Source: Roseiarcus sp963836695 (lineage in GTDB: Bacteria; Pseudomonadota; Alphaproteobacteria; Rhizobiales; Beijerinckiaceae). Taken from it: a stretch of 64,000 nt of DNA. A program made the translations under genes and the position numbers. The stretch is from positions 163,127 through 227,126 of the forward strand of contig CAWIKX010000014.1 in assembly GCA_963836695.1 (NCBI GenBank), written 5' to 3'. The notes beneath the pieces were generated by a model. That model saw nothing but the letters and a program-made list of their open reading frames with translations. It searched no databases and was not told where the DNA came from. Below, one piece after another: positions 17,533 to 25,993 of the stretch (positions within the stretch are counted from its first letter, which is position 1; each line of letters starts with the position of its first letter).

Positions 17533-18969
17533 TTGAGCGATTCGACCCCCCAAAGAAGACTTACCCGCGAAAGAGCGACGCCCGCGCCGACGTCCCTGGC
17601 TGGCGACAGCGCCTCGACTTCACAGAGGCTGAGCGCGGAAGCGGTTGGAAAAGACGCATCATCCTTTCCCATTCCCGCCAACGAACCGGAGCGTCTCAAT
17701 GCTTTGCGCGCGCTCGACATCCTGGATAGCCCGCCCAAATCGGCCTACGATGAGATAGCGGTGTTGGCGGCGCAAATTTGCGAATGCCCAATCGGCTACA
17801 TCAGCTTCATTGACGATGATCGCCGTTGGCTCAAGGCGAAGTATGGCCTTCCGCCGCAGATGACGCACGCACCGCGGGCGGCCACAGTCTGTTCGACCAC
17901 GATATGCGGCGCCGAGATGTTCGTGGTGCCGGACATGACGCAGGACTCTCGGTTTGATCATATTGCTGTGGTCGTCGACGAACCACACTGCCGGTTCTAT
18001 TGCGGGGTGCCGCTCATCACCGACGAGGGCTATGCGCTGGGGGCGCTATGCGTCTTGGACTTTGAGCCGCGCCGGCTCACCTTTGAACAGATGGAAGCGC
18101 TTCGCCGACTGTCGCGTCAGGTTCTTACCCTGTTGGAGCTTCGTCGAAGGCTGATCGGACATAACCAAACGATCGCGCAACTCGAGTTGCCGCGCGACGA
18201 GGTTGCCGTACAAAAAGTGCGCGCCGAGGATCTTCTTGACAATCTTCTCCCGCGCGCGATCGCCGAGGAACTGAAGAGAGACGGCCGAGTCCAGCCGAGA
18301 TATGTTCGCTCCGCAACTGTTTTATTGGCCGATTTTCAGGGTTTCACGCTGCTATCCGAGCGCGCGGAGCCAGCGGAGCTCATTGGTCTCCTTGACGAGT
18401 ATTTCAGCGCGTTTGACGACATTATGGCCCGCCATCGACTGGAGAAGATCAAGACGATCGGCGACGCCTACATGGCGGTCGGGGGCGTGCCTGAGACCGG
18501 CCTGCCCCATCCAATCGACGCCGGTCTGGCAGCCCTGGAAATGCAGGCGACCGTCGCCCGCATGAAGTCGCGAGCCGATGCCCTTCGACTGCCATCGCTC
18601 GAATTGCGGATCGGCATTCACACCGGCCCCGTTATCTGCGGAGTCGTCGGCAATCACCGCTTTGCTTTCGATATCTGGGGCGACGCCGTGAACATTGCGT
18701 CGTTTATGGAGGCGGAGTGCCTCCCCGGTCGGGTCAATGTTTCGGACACGGCAGCCGGAAACGCCAAAACCCTATTTGATCTTGAGCCGCGCGGTCCCGT
18801 CGAAGCGAAGCACCAGCGGACCCACGAGATGTTTTTCCTCAATCGCCTGAAGCCGGAGTTTTCGCGCGATGACGCCGGCTGCCACCCGAACGAGAATTTT
18901 GCGGCGGAATATGAGCGGCTGACACGCCGACCGCCAACTCAACTCATGCAGAGTTTGTGGGCGCCCTAG
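17533..18969 (+). CDS. GAF-domain class III adenylate/guanylate cyclase, catalytic Arg replaced
   Basis: A 478-residue cytoplasmic signalling protein. GAF domain at about 60-200 (LNALRALDILDSPPKSAYDE, YCGVPLITDEGYALGALCVLD), short coiled segment, then a class III cyclase domain at about 255-440. Metal residues are in VLLADFQGFTLLSE and FAFDIWGDAVN, and the substrate Lys in EKIKTIGDAYM. The transition-state Arg of the N-x-x-x-R motif is missing: the sequence is VNIASFME rather than VNxASRME. Activity may be weak or lost. Start: TTG 17533 with GGAGG eight bases upstream; the frame is open to 17485. Confidence 0.85.
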   Translation: MSDSTPQRRLTRERATPAPTSLAGDSASTSQRLSAEAVGKDASSFPIPANEPERLNALRALDILDSPPKSAYDEIAVLAAQICECPIGYISFIDDDRRWLKAKYGLPPQMTHAPRAATVCSTTICGAEMFVVPDMTQDSRFDHIAVVVDEPHCRFYCGVPLITDEGYALGALCVLDFEPRRLTFEQMEALRRLSRQVLTLLELRRRLIGHNQTIAQLELPRDEVAVQKVRAEDLLDNLLPRAIAEELKRDGRVQPRYVRSATVLLADFQGFTLLSERAEPAELIGLLDEYFSAFDDIMARHRLEKIKTIGDAYMAVGGVPETGLPHPIDAGLAALEMQATVARMKSRADALRLPSLELRIGIHTGPVICGVVGNHRFAFDIWGDAVNIASFMEAECLPGRVNVSDTAAGNAKTLFDLEPRGPVEAKHQRTHEMFFLNRLKPEFSRDDAGCHPNENFAAEYERLTRRPPTQLMQSLWAP

Positions 18970-19026
18970 CCGCTCGCATTCTTGCCGCGCCAACTCGTGT
19001 AGGATCCAGCAACTGAGGGGAATTCA

Positions 19027-20664
19027 ATGACCCGACGAGCGCGCGACGTTCTCCTCGACATCCTGCGCGATGAGGGCATCACTCACGTCTTCGGCAATCC
19101 GGGCTCGACCGAGATGCCGCTCATGGACGCGCTCGTCGATGCGCCGGACATCCGCTACGTGCTCGGACTCCAGGAGGCGACTGCGGTCGGCATGGCCGAC
19201 GGCTGGGCGCTAGCTACAGGCCGCACTGCCTTTGTCAACCTGCACGCGATGGGCGGACTCGGCAACGCCATGGGCGTGCTGGTCGCCGCGAAGGCGAGCG
19301 AGACCCCGCTTGTCGTCACCGCCGGCCAGCAGGACACACGGCATCTAATGACCGAGCCCTGGCTCTCGGGCGATCTCGTCGCCCTTGCCGAGCCGGTGAC
19401 CAAATGGGCGAAGGAGTTGCGCCGCGCGGACGATGTCGGTCCCGCGCTAAGGCGCGCCTTCGGGCTTGCGCGCACTCCGCCGTGCGGCCCGGTGTTTCTG
19501 TCGCTGCCCATGGACATTCTCGACCAGGACGTGAATCATACGACGCCGCCTGCCTCCGCGCGGCCGCGCCTCGGGCCTTCGCCTGACGCCGCGCGCCTTG
19601 CCGAGAAGCTCGCGACCCTCGATCCGGATCGGGTCGTCGTCCTGCTCGGCGACGACCTGCCCGCGGCCGCGAGCGCCGGCCTTGTCGCCTTCGCCGAGGG
19701 TGGCGGTTTTCCGGTCTGGGGCACTCAGCTCACGTCGCGCACCGCCTTTCATTCCCATCACCCCTGCTGGGCGGGAGTGCTGAAGCCCGATTTCGCCGAA
19801 ATGCGCGAGCACCTGCAGTCGGTGCAAGCGATCGTGCTGGTCGGCGGCCGCGCCTTCGTCGCCTACCCCTATCGAGAGGCCGAACCGGTGCCCGAAGGCG
19901 TGCCGGTCATGCATATCGCGGACAGCCCCGAGGCGTTCGGACGCGAGCACGCGGCGGACATGGCGCTCCTCGGCGACATCAGCGGCACGCTCGCGACGGT
20001 CGCCGAGCGCCTCGCGGAACTGGTCGATAAGAACAAGGTCGCGGCCCGGCTTGCCGCGCGAGGCGCGCGGCGGCGCGAGGCCAGGGAAGCGACGCGCAAG
20101 GGCATTCTGGCGGAAAGCGCTAGCGCTCCCCTCGGCGCCGACGCCGCCGTGCTCGCAGCGATCGACGCGCTGCCGGAGGATGCGATCATCGCCAACAATT
20201 CCGCCGCGACCTTCGGCCGCGTCCAGGATCTCATGACAATCGAGCCTGGCCGCTATTTCTTCGCTCGCGGCGGCGTGCTCGGCTGCAGCATGCCGGCGGC
20301 GGTCGGCGCGGCGCTTGCGACCAATGGCTGGGTCGCCTCGTTCGTCGGCGACGGCGGGGCCATGTATTCGCCGCAGGCTCTGTGGAGCGCCGCGCATAAC
20401 AAGGCGCGAACGATCTTCGTCGTCTTCAACAACCGCCGCTATGGAGTCTTGCAGAACGTCGCCAAGTCGCTGGGCTACGCCAATGCGAAGGCTGGCCGGT
20501 TCGTCGGCATGGATGTGGTCGATCCCCCGATCGACTTTCAGGCTCTGGCCGCATCGATGGGCGTGCCGGCGGAGCGGGCGAACGACCGCCCCGCGATCGG
20601 CGCCGCGCTCGAGCGTGCGCTCAGGCGCGAAGGCCCGTCGCTGGTCGAGATTCCGATCCTCTAG
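19027..20664 (+). CDS. mdlC: ThDP-dependent benzoylformate decarboxylase-like enzyme
   Basis: A 545-residue thiamine diphosphate enzyme. It has the benzoylformate decarboxylase active-site set: Ser in GNPGSTEMP, Glu in GLQEATAVGMADG, His in NLHAMGGLGNAMG, and the ThDP/Mg motif VGDGGAMYSPQAL ending in VVFNNRRYG. Reaction by family: decarboxylation of an aromatic 2-oxo acid to an aldehyde. GAGGGGA precedes the ATG. No mandelate genes are adjacent, so the physiological substrate is uncertain and an oxalyl-CoA or other 2-oxo-acid role cannot be excluded. Confidence 0.82.
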   Translation: MTRRARDVLLDILRDEGITHVFGNPGSTEMPLMDALVDAPDIRYVLGLQEATAVGMADGWALATGRTAFVNLHAMGGLGNAMGVLVAAKASETPLVVTAGQQDTRHLMTEPWLSGDLVALAEPVTKWAKELRRADDVGPALRRAFGLARTPPCGPVFLSLPMDILDQDVNHTTPPASARPRLGPSPDAARLAEKLATLDPDRVVVLLGDDLPAAASAGLVAFAEGGGFPVWGTQLTSRTAFHSHHPCWAGVLKPDFAEMREHLQSVQAIVLVGGRAFVAYPYREAEPVPEGVPVMHIADSPEAFGREHAADMALLGDISGTLATVAERLAELVDKNKVAARLAARGARRREAREATRKGILAESASAPLGADAAVLAAIDALPEDAIIANNSAATFGRVQDLMTIEPGRYFFARGGVLGCSMPAAVGAALATNGWVASFVGDGGAMYSPQALWSAAHNKARTIFVVFNNRRYGVLQNVAKSLGYANAKAGRFVGMDVVDPPIDFQALAASMGVPAERANDRPAIGAALERALRREGPSLVEIPIL

Positions 20665-20823
20665 GGTGGTGCGCCCAGCGCAGGGATCAACTGGGTAGAC
20701 TTGCCCATAGGTAGCAACTTTTCCTGCGTACAGTGTCAACCACCCGCCGCTCGTTGATTGCAGTGCTCGCCCGGCGGAACGAATCCCTCGCTGGGCGAAA
20801 TTGTAAATCCGCCGCCGTGAAGA

Positions 20824-20850
20824 AGCTGACCATTGCCGTATCGGTCAGCT
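20824..20850. terminator. Inverted repeat between mdlC and the TRIC gene
   Basis: AGCTGACC (20824-20831) pairs perfectly with GGTCAGCT (20843-20850) across an 11-base loop, in the gap between convergent genes. It is a probable bidirectional transcription stop, though no strong T-run follows. Confidence 0.4.
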
Positions 20851-20858
20851 GAAATCCG

Positions 20859-21476
20859 CTAGTGCAAATCGCGCGTGTAAACAAACTTCGGCATATTCCA
20901 GCCGTAGCGGATTGCGAGCAGACGCAGCGCCAGGCCCGCCGCCATTGCCCCGATCATCACCGGATCGTGGGGCAGAGCGGCGCGTAGGCCGCCGACATAA
21001 AGGGCGCCCGCGACGACCGAGACGCTGGCGTAAAGCTCGCTGCGAAAGAGCAGAGGGACGTCGTTGCAGAGCACATCGCGCAGCACGCCGCCGATGCAGC
21101 CGGTGATCATGCCGGACATGATGACTATGAGAAACGGCAGGTCGAGATCGAGCGCGACATTGCAGCCGATCACGGTGAAGAGAGCGAGGCCGATCGCGTC
21201 GAGCACGAGAAAGACGTTGCGTAGCCGATGCACGACGTGCGCGATCGCGATGGTGGACAGCGCGGCTCCCGCGGTCACCAGAAGATAATAGGGATGCGCG
21301 ACCCAAGAGAGCGGATAATGCCCGAGCAGGATGTCGCGCATGGAGCCGCCGCCGAGCGCCGTCACACTGCCGAGTAGACAAACTCCGACCCAATCCATGG
21401 ATCGGCGTCCGGCCGCTAAAGCCGCGGTCATCGCCTCAACAACAATGGCGACAACGTAGAGAGCGTGAAGCAACAC
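20859..21476 (-). CDS. TRIC-family (UPF0126) cation channel protein
   Basis: A 205-residue inner-membrane protein with six to seven helices in two repeats. Each repeat contains a Gly-rich pore motif: VTALGGGSMRDILLG and TGCIGGVLRDVLCND. These GGxxRD motifs define the trimeric intracellular cation channel family (YadS-like). Ion selectivity in bacteria is not established. Confidence 0.87.
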   Translation of the reverse strand: MLLHALYVVAIVVEAMTAALAAGRRSMDWVGVCLLGSVTALGGGSMRDILLGHYPLSWVAHPYYLLVTAGAALSTIAIAHVVHRLRNVFLVLDAIGLALFTVIGCNVALDLDLPFLIVIMSGMITGCIGGVLRDVLCNDVPLLFRSELYASVSVVAGALYVGGLRAALPHDPVMIGAMAAGLALRLLAIRYGWNMPKFVYTRDLH

Positions 21477-21542
21477 GATACATACGCCCTGGCGCCAAGA
21501 CGCGCAGCTACGGCTCTCTGGGGCTCGATGCGAAAACCACCC

Positions 21543-22790
21543 TCACGAGGCAAGGCTCAAGGGCGTGCGCAATTCGACCGCAAGTCTCGGTTCGATCGTG
21601 CGGACATACCAATCGACGAACTGGACGACGCCGCCCTCGTGAACCGTGGAATACGGGCCAGGCTCGTAGGCCGGGGAATGGATCCCCCGTGCGTTCTCCT
21701 CGATGATTCTTCGATCCTGGTTGTTGGTCTCTGTCCAAACGTGGGTCAGCTCCTCGAGGTCATAATCCTCGCCCTCAATTGCGTCCTTGTGGACAAGCCA
21801 CTTCGTCGTGACCGCCGTCTCCGTCGCGCTGATCGGCAGCACGCGGAATGTACATGCGTGGTCAATCAGGACGTGGTTCCAAGTCGTCGGGTAGTGGTAG
21901 AGCATGAGCGAGCCGATGCGCTCGGCCGACACCTCATCCGACAGGTTTCTCCGCGAGGCGGGCTTGCCCGTCAAGGTATAGCTCTCAACGTTCGGCAGTA
22001 GCGGCGTTCTCGTCGTCCGAAACTGGCCGGTGGGGTCGATACGGAACCAAGCGGGGAGCCCAGCCGCCTCCAGCCGCGCCCAATGCTCCAGCATCTCGGG
22101 GTCTTGCTCCGCGCTCTGGATTCCAGTCGCGCTCGGCGCTTCAGGGAAAGTCTTGCACAGCTCTGGATGGTTAGCCTGGCAGTGGTAACACTCGCGATTG
22201 TTCTCCCAGACGAGCTTCCAGTTGCCGCGCTCGACGATCGTGCTCTCATGCGCGACCTTCGCCTCGGCCAGGCGGTGAGGCGCGAAATAGGGCTCCATCA
22301 CCTTTCGGAACGGAGTGAAGTCGGGCGGCGTCTCGGCAAGGCAGACGAACAAATATCCGGCCACGCTCTCGCAGGCGACGGTTTTCAGCCCATAGGCCGA
22401 CTTGTCGAAACCCTCGGCGACCTGGCGGGCGAACAGAAGGCGCCCGTCAAGATCGTAGCTCCATTGGTGATAGGGACAGACGAGCCGCACGGCCGAGCCC
22501 TTCTCGGCTGCGCAGACCCGGCTCCCACGATGCCGGCAGGTGTTGTGAAACGCCCGGATCGTTCCCTTGAGATCGCGGACCAGGATCACCGAATAGTCGC
22601 CGATCTGCACGGTCATGAAAGAGCCGGGCTTGTCGAGCTCGCAATCGTGTCCGACGAACAGCCAGTCCCGGTACCAGATCATCTCCATGTCGAGCCGGAA
22701 GTAGCCAGGGTCGATGTAGAAGGGTTGCGGCAGGGTGAAGCCTTCGCGGCGGCCTCGCAGCCGATCCAGCATGTCGTTGCGTGCGTCCAT
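21543..22790 (-). CDS. Rieske non-heme iron oxygenase alpha subunit (glycine-betaine/choline monooxygenase-like)
   Basis: A 415-residue oxygenase component. Rieske 2Fe-2S motif CRHRGSRVC...CPYHQWSYDLDGRL at about 86-115, and the catalytic iron region ENNRECYHCQANHPELCKTFP at about 190-210 with its paired His. Its overall layout matches GbcA-type demethylating oxygenases (VWENNRECYHC). A reductase partner is not encoded nearby. Start at ATG 22790 with GAGGA eight bases upstream, rather than 22859. Substrate is an inference from family resemblance. Confidence 0.83.
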   Translation of the reverse strand: MDARNDMLDRLRGRREGFTLPQPFYIDPGYFRLDMEMIWYRDWLFVGHDCELDKPGSFMTVQIGDYSVILVRDLKGTIRAFHNTCRHRGSRVCAAEKGSAVRLVCPYHQWSYDLDGRLLFARQVAEGFDKSAYGLKTVACESVAGYLFVCLAETPPDFTPFRKVMEPYFAPHRLAEAKVAHESTIVERGNWKLVWENNRECYHCQANHPELCKTFPEAPSATGIQSAEQDPEMLEHWARLEAAGLPAWFRIDPTGQFRTTRTPLLPNVESYTLTGKPASRRNLSDEVSAERIGSLMLYHYPTTWNHVLIDHACTFRVLPISATETAVTTKWLVHKDAIEGEDYDLEELTHVWTETNNQDRRIIEENARGIHSPAYEPGPYSTVHEGGVVQFVDWYVRTIEPRLAVELRTPLSLAS

Positions 22791-22960
22791 CGATGACGTC
22801 CTCGACGGGAAAGGTTGTATGCCGGCGGCGAATCGAACCGCTGGCGGGTATGTCAACATTCGGACCGCACGCTGGGATTCGTCGAGAATAATCCGCAGCT
22901 TGACGTATCTGATTTCTAGCGGCGCCCCGCGCGCGACCGGACGAGGGGCGCCGCCTTCGC

Positions 22961-23471
22961 TCAGGCCCGGGTGATCGTCGCCTCAGTTGTCGGCGAACGC
23001 CGTAATGTCTGCAAGACGACGCAATAGCGCTCGGTCAGTTTCAGCAACGTGTCGAGCTGGTCCTGGGCTGCGTCCGTGTCAAGTTCGAATTTGAGCCGGA
23101 TGTCGCTGAATCCGACCGGCGACTGCTTGTCGACGCCGAGCGTGCCGCGAAAGTCGAGGTCGCCCTCCGCCGCCACCTTGCCCGAGCGCAACTCGATTCC
23201 GAGCGAGGTCGCGACGGCTTTCAGCGTCACGCCCGCGCAAGCGACCAGGGCCTCGAGCAGCATGTCGCCGGAGCAGAGCTCGGCGCCGCTTCCCCCGGTC
23301 GCTGGATGAAGGCCGGCGACGGCGAGCGCCCGTCCCGTCTCGACCTTGCAGGCGATAGCCTCAGAAATCGAGCGCGCCACTGGCTTTGAGCGTGATGAGC
23401 CCTGCATTCGGGTCGGCGCGGTAGCGTTCCTTGAGCGGCGCCTGGATGGCGCGCATTTCCTCAGCGTTCAT
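22961..23471 (-). CDS. OsmC/Ohr-family protein (one-base insertion)
   Basis: OsmC-fold protein, 169 residues after repair; the family includes thiol peroxidases. Conserved Cys segments are GAELCSGDMLLEALVACAG and LTERYCVVLQTLRRSP. The true N-terminus MNAEEMRAIQAPLKERYRAD runs from ATG 23471 to an early TGA at 23361-23363. Removing one T from GATTTC (+ strand gaaatc, 23364-23369) joins it as ASGALDSEAIACKVETG. The frame as given has a non-native start at 23407. Confidence 0.85.
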
Positions 23472-23491
23472 TCTCGTGTGTCTCCTCTCGT

Positions 23492-23788
23492 TCAGATAAC
23501 TTCAGGTTCGGACCAATCGAACTTCAGCGGCGCCTCGCGGAACGCGAACCGATCAAGGTGCGAAGCCACCACGCCTTTCATGCGCTCGACCGCCTCTTCC
23601 TCTTGGCCGTCGATGGTGACCACCAGGTCATCTGGTTGCGCTTCAAATGCGACGACCACGGCGGGAAACCTGACCACGCCTCTCTGCTCCGTGAGCTCAA
23701 CTTCCTGCTTGTGGCTCCAATGTTTGCATAGTTGCTGCATATATTTTGAGGCGTTGACGGTCGGAACGTTGGCGCTAACGATCGGCAT
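23492..23788 (-). CDS. DUF2218-family protein
   Basis: A 98-residue protein (from ATG 23788; open to 23851) with the DUF2218 pattern: ASKYMQQLCKHWSHKQEVEL, then LDRFAFREAPLKFDW at the C-terminus. In other bacteria such genes often accompany iron or siderophore functions, but the role is unknown. It lies 20 bases upstream of the OsmC gene on the same strand. Confidence 0.75.
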   Translation of the reverse strand: MPIVSANVPTVNASKYMQQLCKHWSHKQEVELTEQRGVVRFPAVVVAFEAQPDDLVVTIDGQEEEAVERMKGVVASHLDRFAFREAPLKFDWSEPEVI

Positions 23789-23975
23789 GCTGGTGAGGCT
23801 TTCGGTGTTCGGAGCTGCTTGGCGCCGGCTCAATCGGGTGCAAGCCCGCAATCATCGTGCGGGCGCACAGTCAACGGTTTTAGCTCGAAACTCGCGTCCG
23901 GCTCAACGGCAACCCCAGGGACGTGGGCATCGCAAGCCCGCTTGTCGGTTCCCCCCAACCGGGCTAACGCTAAGG

Positions 23976-24482
23976 ATGATGACCCGCACCGGCTTCTTTT
24001 CCGGCTCGTTCGACCCAATGACCAACGGGCACTTGGACGTGATCGAGCACGCGGCGGCGCTATGTGACCGGCTGGTGATCGGCGTCGGCTCCAATCCGAA
24101 CAAGGCCGCCCTGTTCACGGTTGATGAGCGACTCAAGCTGATCCGCGAGGCGACCGCGCCGATCATGAAGAGGGCGCGATGCGAGCTCGACGTCGTCGAA
24201 TTCACTGGCCTCGCCATCGAGGCCGCGCGCAAAGCGGGGGCCACACTGATCTTCCGAGGTCTGCGCGACGGAACCGATTTCGACTATGAGATGCAGATGG
24301 CGGGCATGAACGGTGCGATGGCGCCTGAACTGCGCACTGTATTTCTGCCGGCTTCCTCACCGGTGAGACCGATCACCGCAACGCTCGTGCGGCAGATCGC
24401 CTCGATGGGCGGCGACGCCTCCCCCTTCGCGCCGCCGAATGTCGTCAAGGCCCTGAAGGCAAAGTTCGTCACGCGACTCTGA
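23976..24482 (+). CDS. coaD: Pantetheine-phosphate adenylyltransferase
   Basis: Fourth step of coenzyme A synthesis: ATP plus 4'-phosphopantetheine to dephospho-CoA. 168 residues. The nucleotidyltransferase motif GSFDPMTNGHLDVIEHA carries the TxGH signature; FRGLRDGTDFDYEMQMAGMN and PASSPVRPITATLVRQIA follow family order. The frame extends far upstream, but homology starts at the ATGATG 23976-23981, after TAAGG. A T-rich terminator follows at 24488-24511. Confidence 0.95.
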   Translation: MMTRTGFFSGSFDPMTNGHLDVIEHAAALCDRLVIGVGSNPNKAALFTVDERLKLIREATAPIMKRARCELDVVEFTGLAIEAARKAGATLIFRGLRDGTDFDYEMQMAGMNGAMAPELRTVFLPASSPVRPITATLVRQIASMGGDASPFAPPNVVKALKAKFVTRL

Positions 24483-24487
24483 TCGGA

Positions 24488-24511
24488 GCTCGGAAAACCG
24501 GCATTTTTTTT
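24488..24511 (+). terminator. Rho-independent terminator after coaD
   Basis: GCTCGG-AAAA-CCGGC forms a short GC stem with one bulged T, followed by a run of eight T (24504-24511), six bases after the coaD stop. Confidence 0.65.
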
Positions 24512-24517
24512 GCCGAT

Positions 24518-24533
24518 TGTGACGCCCATCACA
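24518..24533. promoter_or_regulatory. Crp-like binding site upstream of the HAF-repeat gene
   Basis: TGTGACGCCCATCACA is a perfect TGTGA-N6-TCACA palindrome, 90 bases before the ATG at 24624 and just after the coaD terminator. Confidence 0.6.
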
Positions 24534-24623
24534 GACATGTGAACAGTGTTGCGAGCACGTTCGCGCGACCGTCGGGAAGCGTCGTTGGATACGCTGAAGG
24601 TCGATCGAAGGGGAGGACGACAC

Positions 24624-25970
24624 ATGTATTCCATCACCGCGCTGACTTACAGTTCAAATACAGGGATCGTGCCGCCAGGCTCAGGCGCGACCGGTTTGAA
24701 TCAGAATGGAGATGTCGCCGGGTCGGTTGAGGGCGAAATCGGCGCTCAAAATGAAATTGGTGGCGCCATCTGGTTTTACGATACAGGCGCCCCGTACTTC
24801 ACGCCTCCAAATATCGTCGCAGCCTTGAACGACATAAACGACAGCCGTACCGCCGCCGGAATTCTTAGTAACCGTGCTGGGTTGGTATTCGACAACGGCG
24901 CCACGCAAGACCTTTCTTTGATAGCTGGCGCTCAGACGGCCCAAGAGGCGTACGCTATCAATAACTCGGGCTTTGTTTGCGCCGGCGATGACAATGGAGA
25001 TAACGGCCTCATTATAGATACCGTGAATTCGACGGTGAGACAGTTAGATTTCGGGCCAGACTACGGGAGCGCGCTCCCACTCACAATAAATGACGCCGGG
25101 GATTTCGCCGGAACTTGTACGTTCAACGGCACATTTTCTCCGCTGCACGGATTTCTATGCCGTGGCACAGCTTTTCACGACCTTGGAGCCAATTACCGAC
25201 CGGCCAAGCTGAACAACAACGGCGTTCTCGTCGGTTCTTACCTCGGCGGTCCCACCAGACCAGCGATCTGGACGTGGGACGCCACCGACCCTCAATCCGT
25301 GCCGGCGTTGCAATCGTTGACCCTTCCGCAGGGCTACGTCGACATCATGCTATTCGGAGTCAACGACTTGTATGGAACCAACGATAGCAACGGAGGGGCG
25401 ATCGGCTACGCGAACGGAAACGTGGCGATGCTCTTCGACGGCGTGAAGTGGACCGATCTCAACACCCGAATTTCGGACGCCAGCTGGGTGCAACTCGCTG
25501 AAGCCGTTGCGATTAACAATCGCGGTCAGATAGCGGGCACGGGATATCTGGGTGGCGGAGTAGAAACTGGATTCTTGCTTACGCCGGCGCGCCCCACGCT
25601 CTCTCGGCCGGAACTGGAATCCTTGTTGCAGTACGTCTGGGTCTCGTGGGGCGTGATGGTCGACGGCGGGGGGTGGACTAGCGGCGGGCCGGTTGACCCC
25701 TATGGTCCTTTATCTGCGGCGTGGAAGGACGCCCTGATGGGTCTCGCGATGGACGCGGCGGCAGGTCGGGTGAGCGATAAATTTGGCCGCGAGGCGATCC
25801 GCACGGCGGCCCTTGAGTTGACGCGCCGATCCGTCGATAGTCTGATTGCTCAGGCCAAATCGCCCGCATCGGTCTCAATTCGCAAGAGGCAGGGCGATCT
25901 CAGGGGGCGGATCAGACGCAAGCGGTTCGCTCGATCATCCGGGCGCCAAGCGGACCCACCAAAGAACTGA
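24624..25970 (+). CDS. HAF-repeat (extracellular-repeat) protein
   Basis: A 448-residue protein starting after GGGGAGGA. Residues 1-335 contain about six repeats of the type GATGLNQNGDVAGS, AYAINNSGFVCAG, PLTINDAGDFAGT, AVAINNRGQIAGTG, often followed by AxLW-like strands (AIWTWD, AMLFDG). This is the HAF-type beta-propeller-like repeat. The C-terminal 100 residues are basic and unrelated. No signal peptide is obvious. Base composition is lower in GC than the neighbours, which hints at transfer. Function unknown. Confidence 0.7.
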   Translation: MYSITALTYSSNTGIVPPGSGATGLNQNGDVAGSVEGEIGAQNEIGGAIWFYDTGAPYFTPPNIVAALNDINDSRTAAGILSNRAGLVFDNGATQDLSLIAGAQTAQEAYAINNSGFVCAGDDNGDNGLIIDTVNSTVRQLDFGPDYGSALPLTINDAGDFAGTCTFNGTFSPLHGFLCRGTAFHDLGANYRPAKLNNNGVLVGSYLGGPTRPAIWTWDATDPQSVPALQSLTLPQGYVDIMLFGVNDLYGTNDSNGGAIGYANGNVAMLFDGVKWTDLNTRISDASWVQLAEAVAINNRGQIAGTGYLGGGVETGFLLTPARPTLSRPELESLLQYVWVSWGVMVDGGGWTSGGPVDPYGPLSAAWKDALMGLAMDAAAGRVSDKFGREAIRTAALELTRRSVDSLIAQAKSPASVSIRKRQGDLRGRIRRKRFARSSGRQADPPKN

Positions 25971-25993
25971 ACCGGGTAGCCCGCCCTTGCGCT

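Noticed and set aside
19447..20739. A 430-residue open frame on the minus strand opposite mdlC
   Set aside because: It mirrors a conserved ThDP enzyme on the plus strand; the antisense product is Arg/His/Gly-rich with no domain, as expected from GC-rich third positions.
23789..23975. Possible riboswitch in the leader before coaD
   Set aside because: Several GC-rich short pairings exist but no known riboswitch core was recognised.
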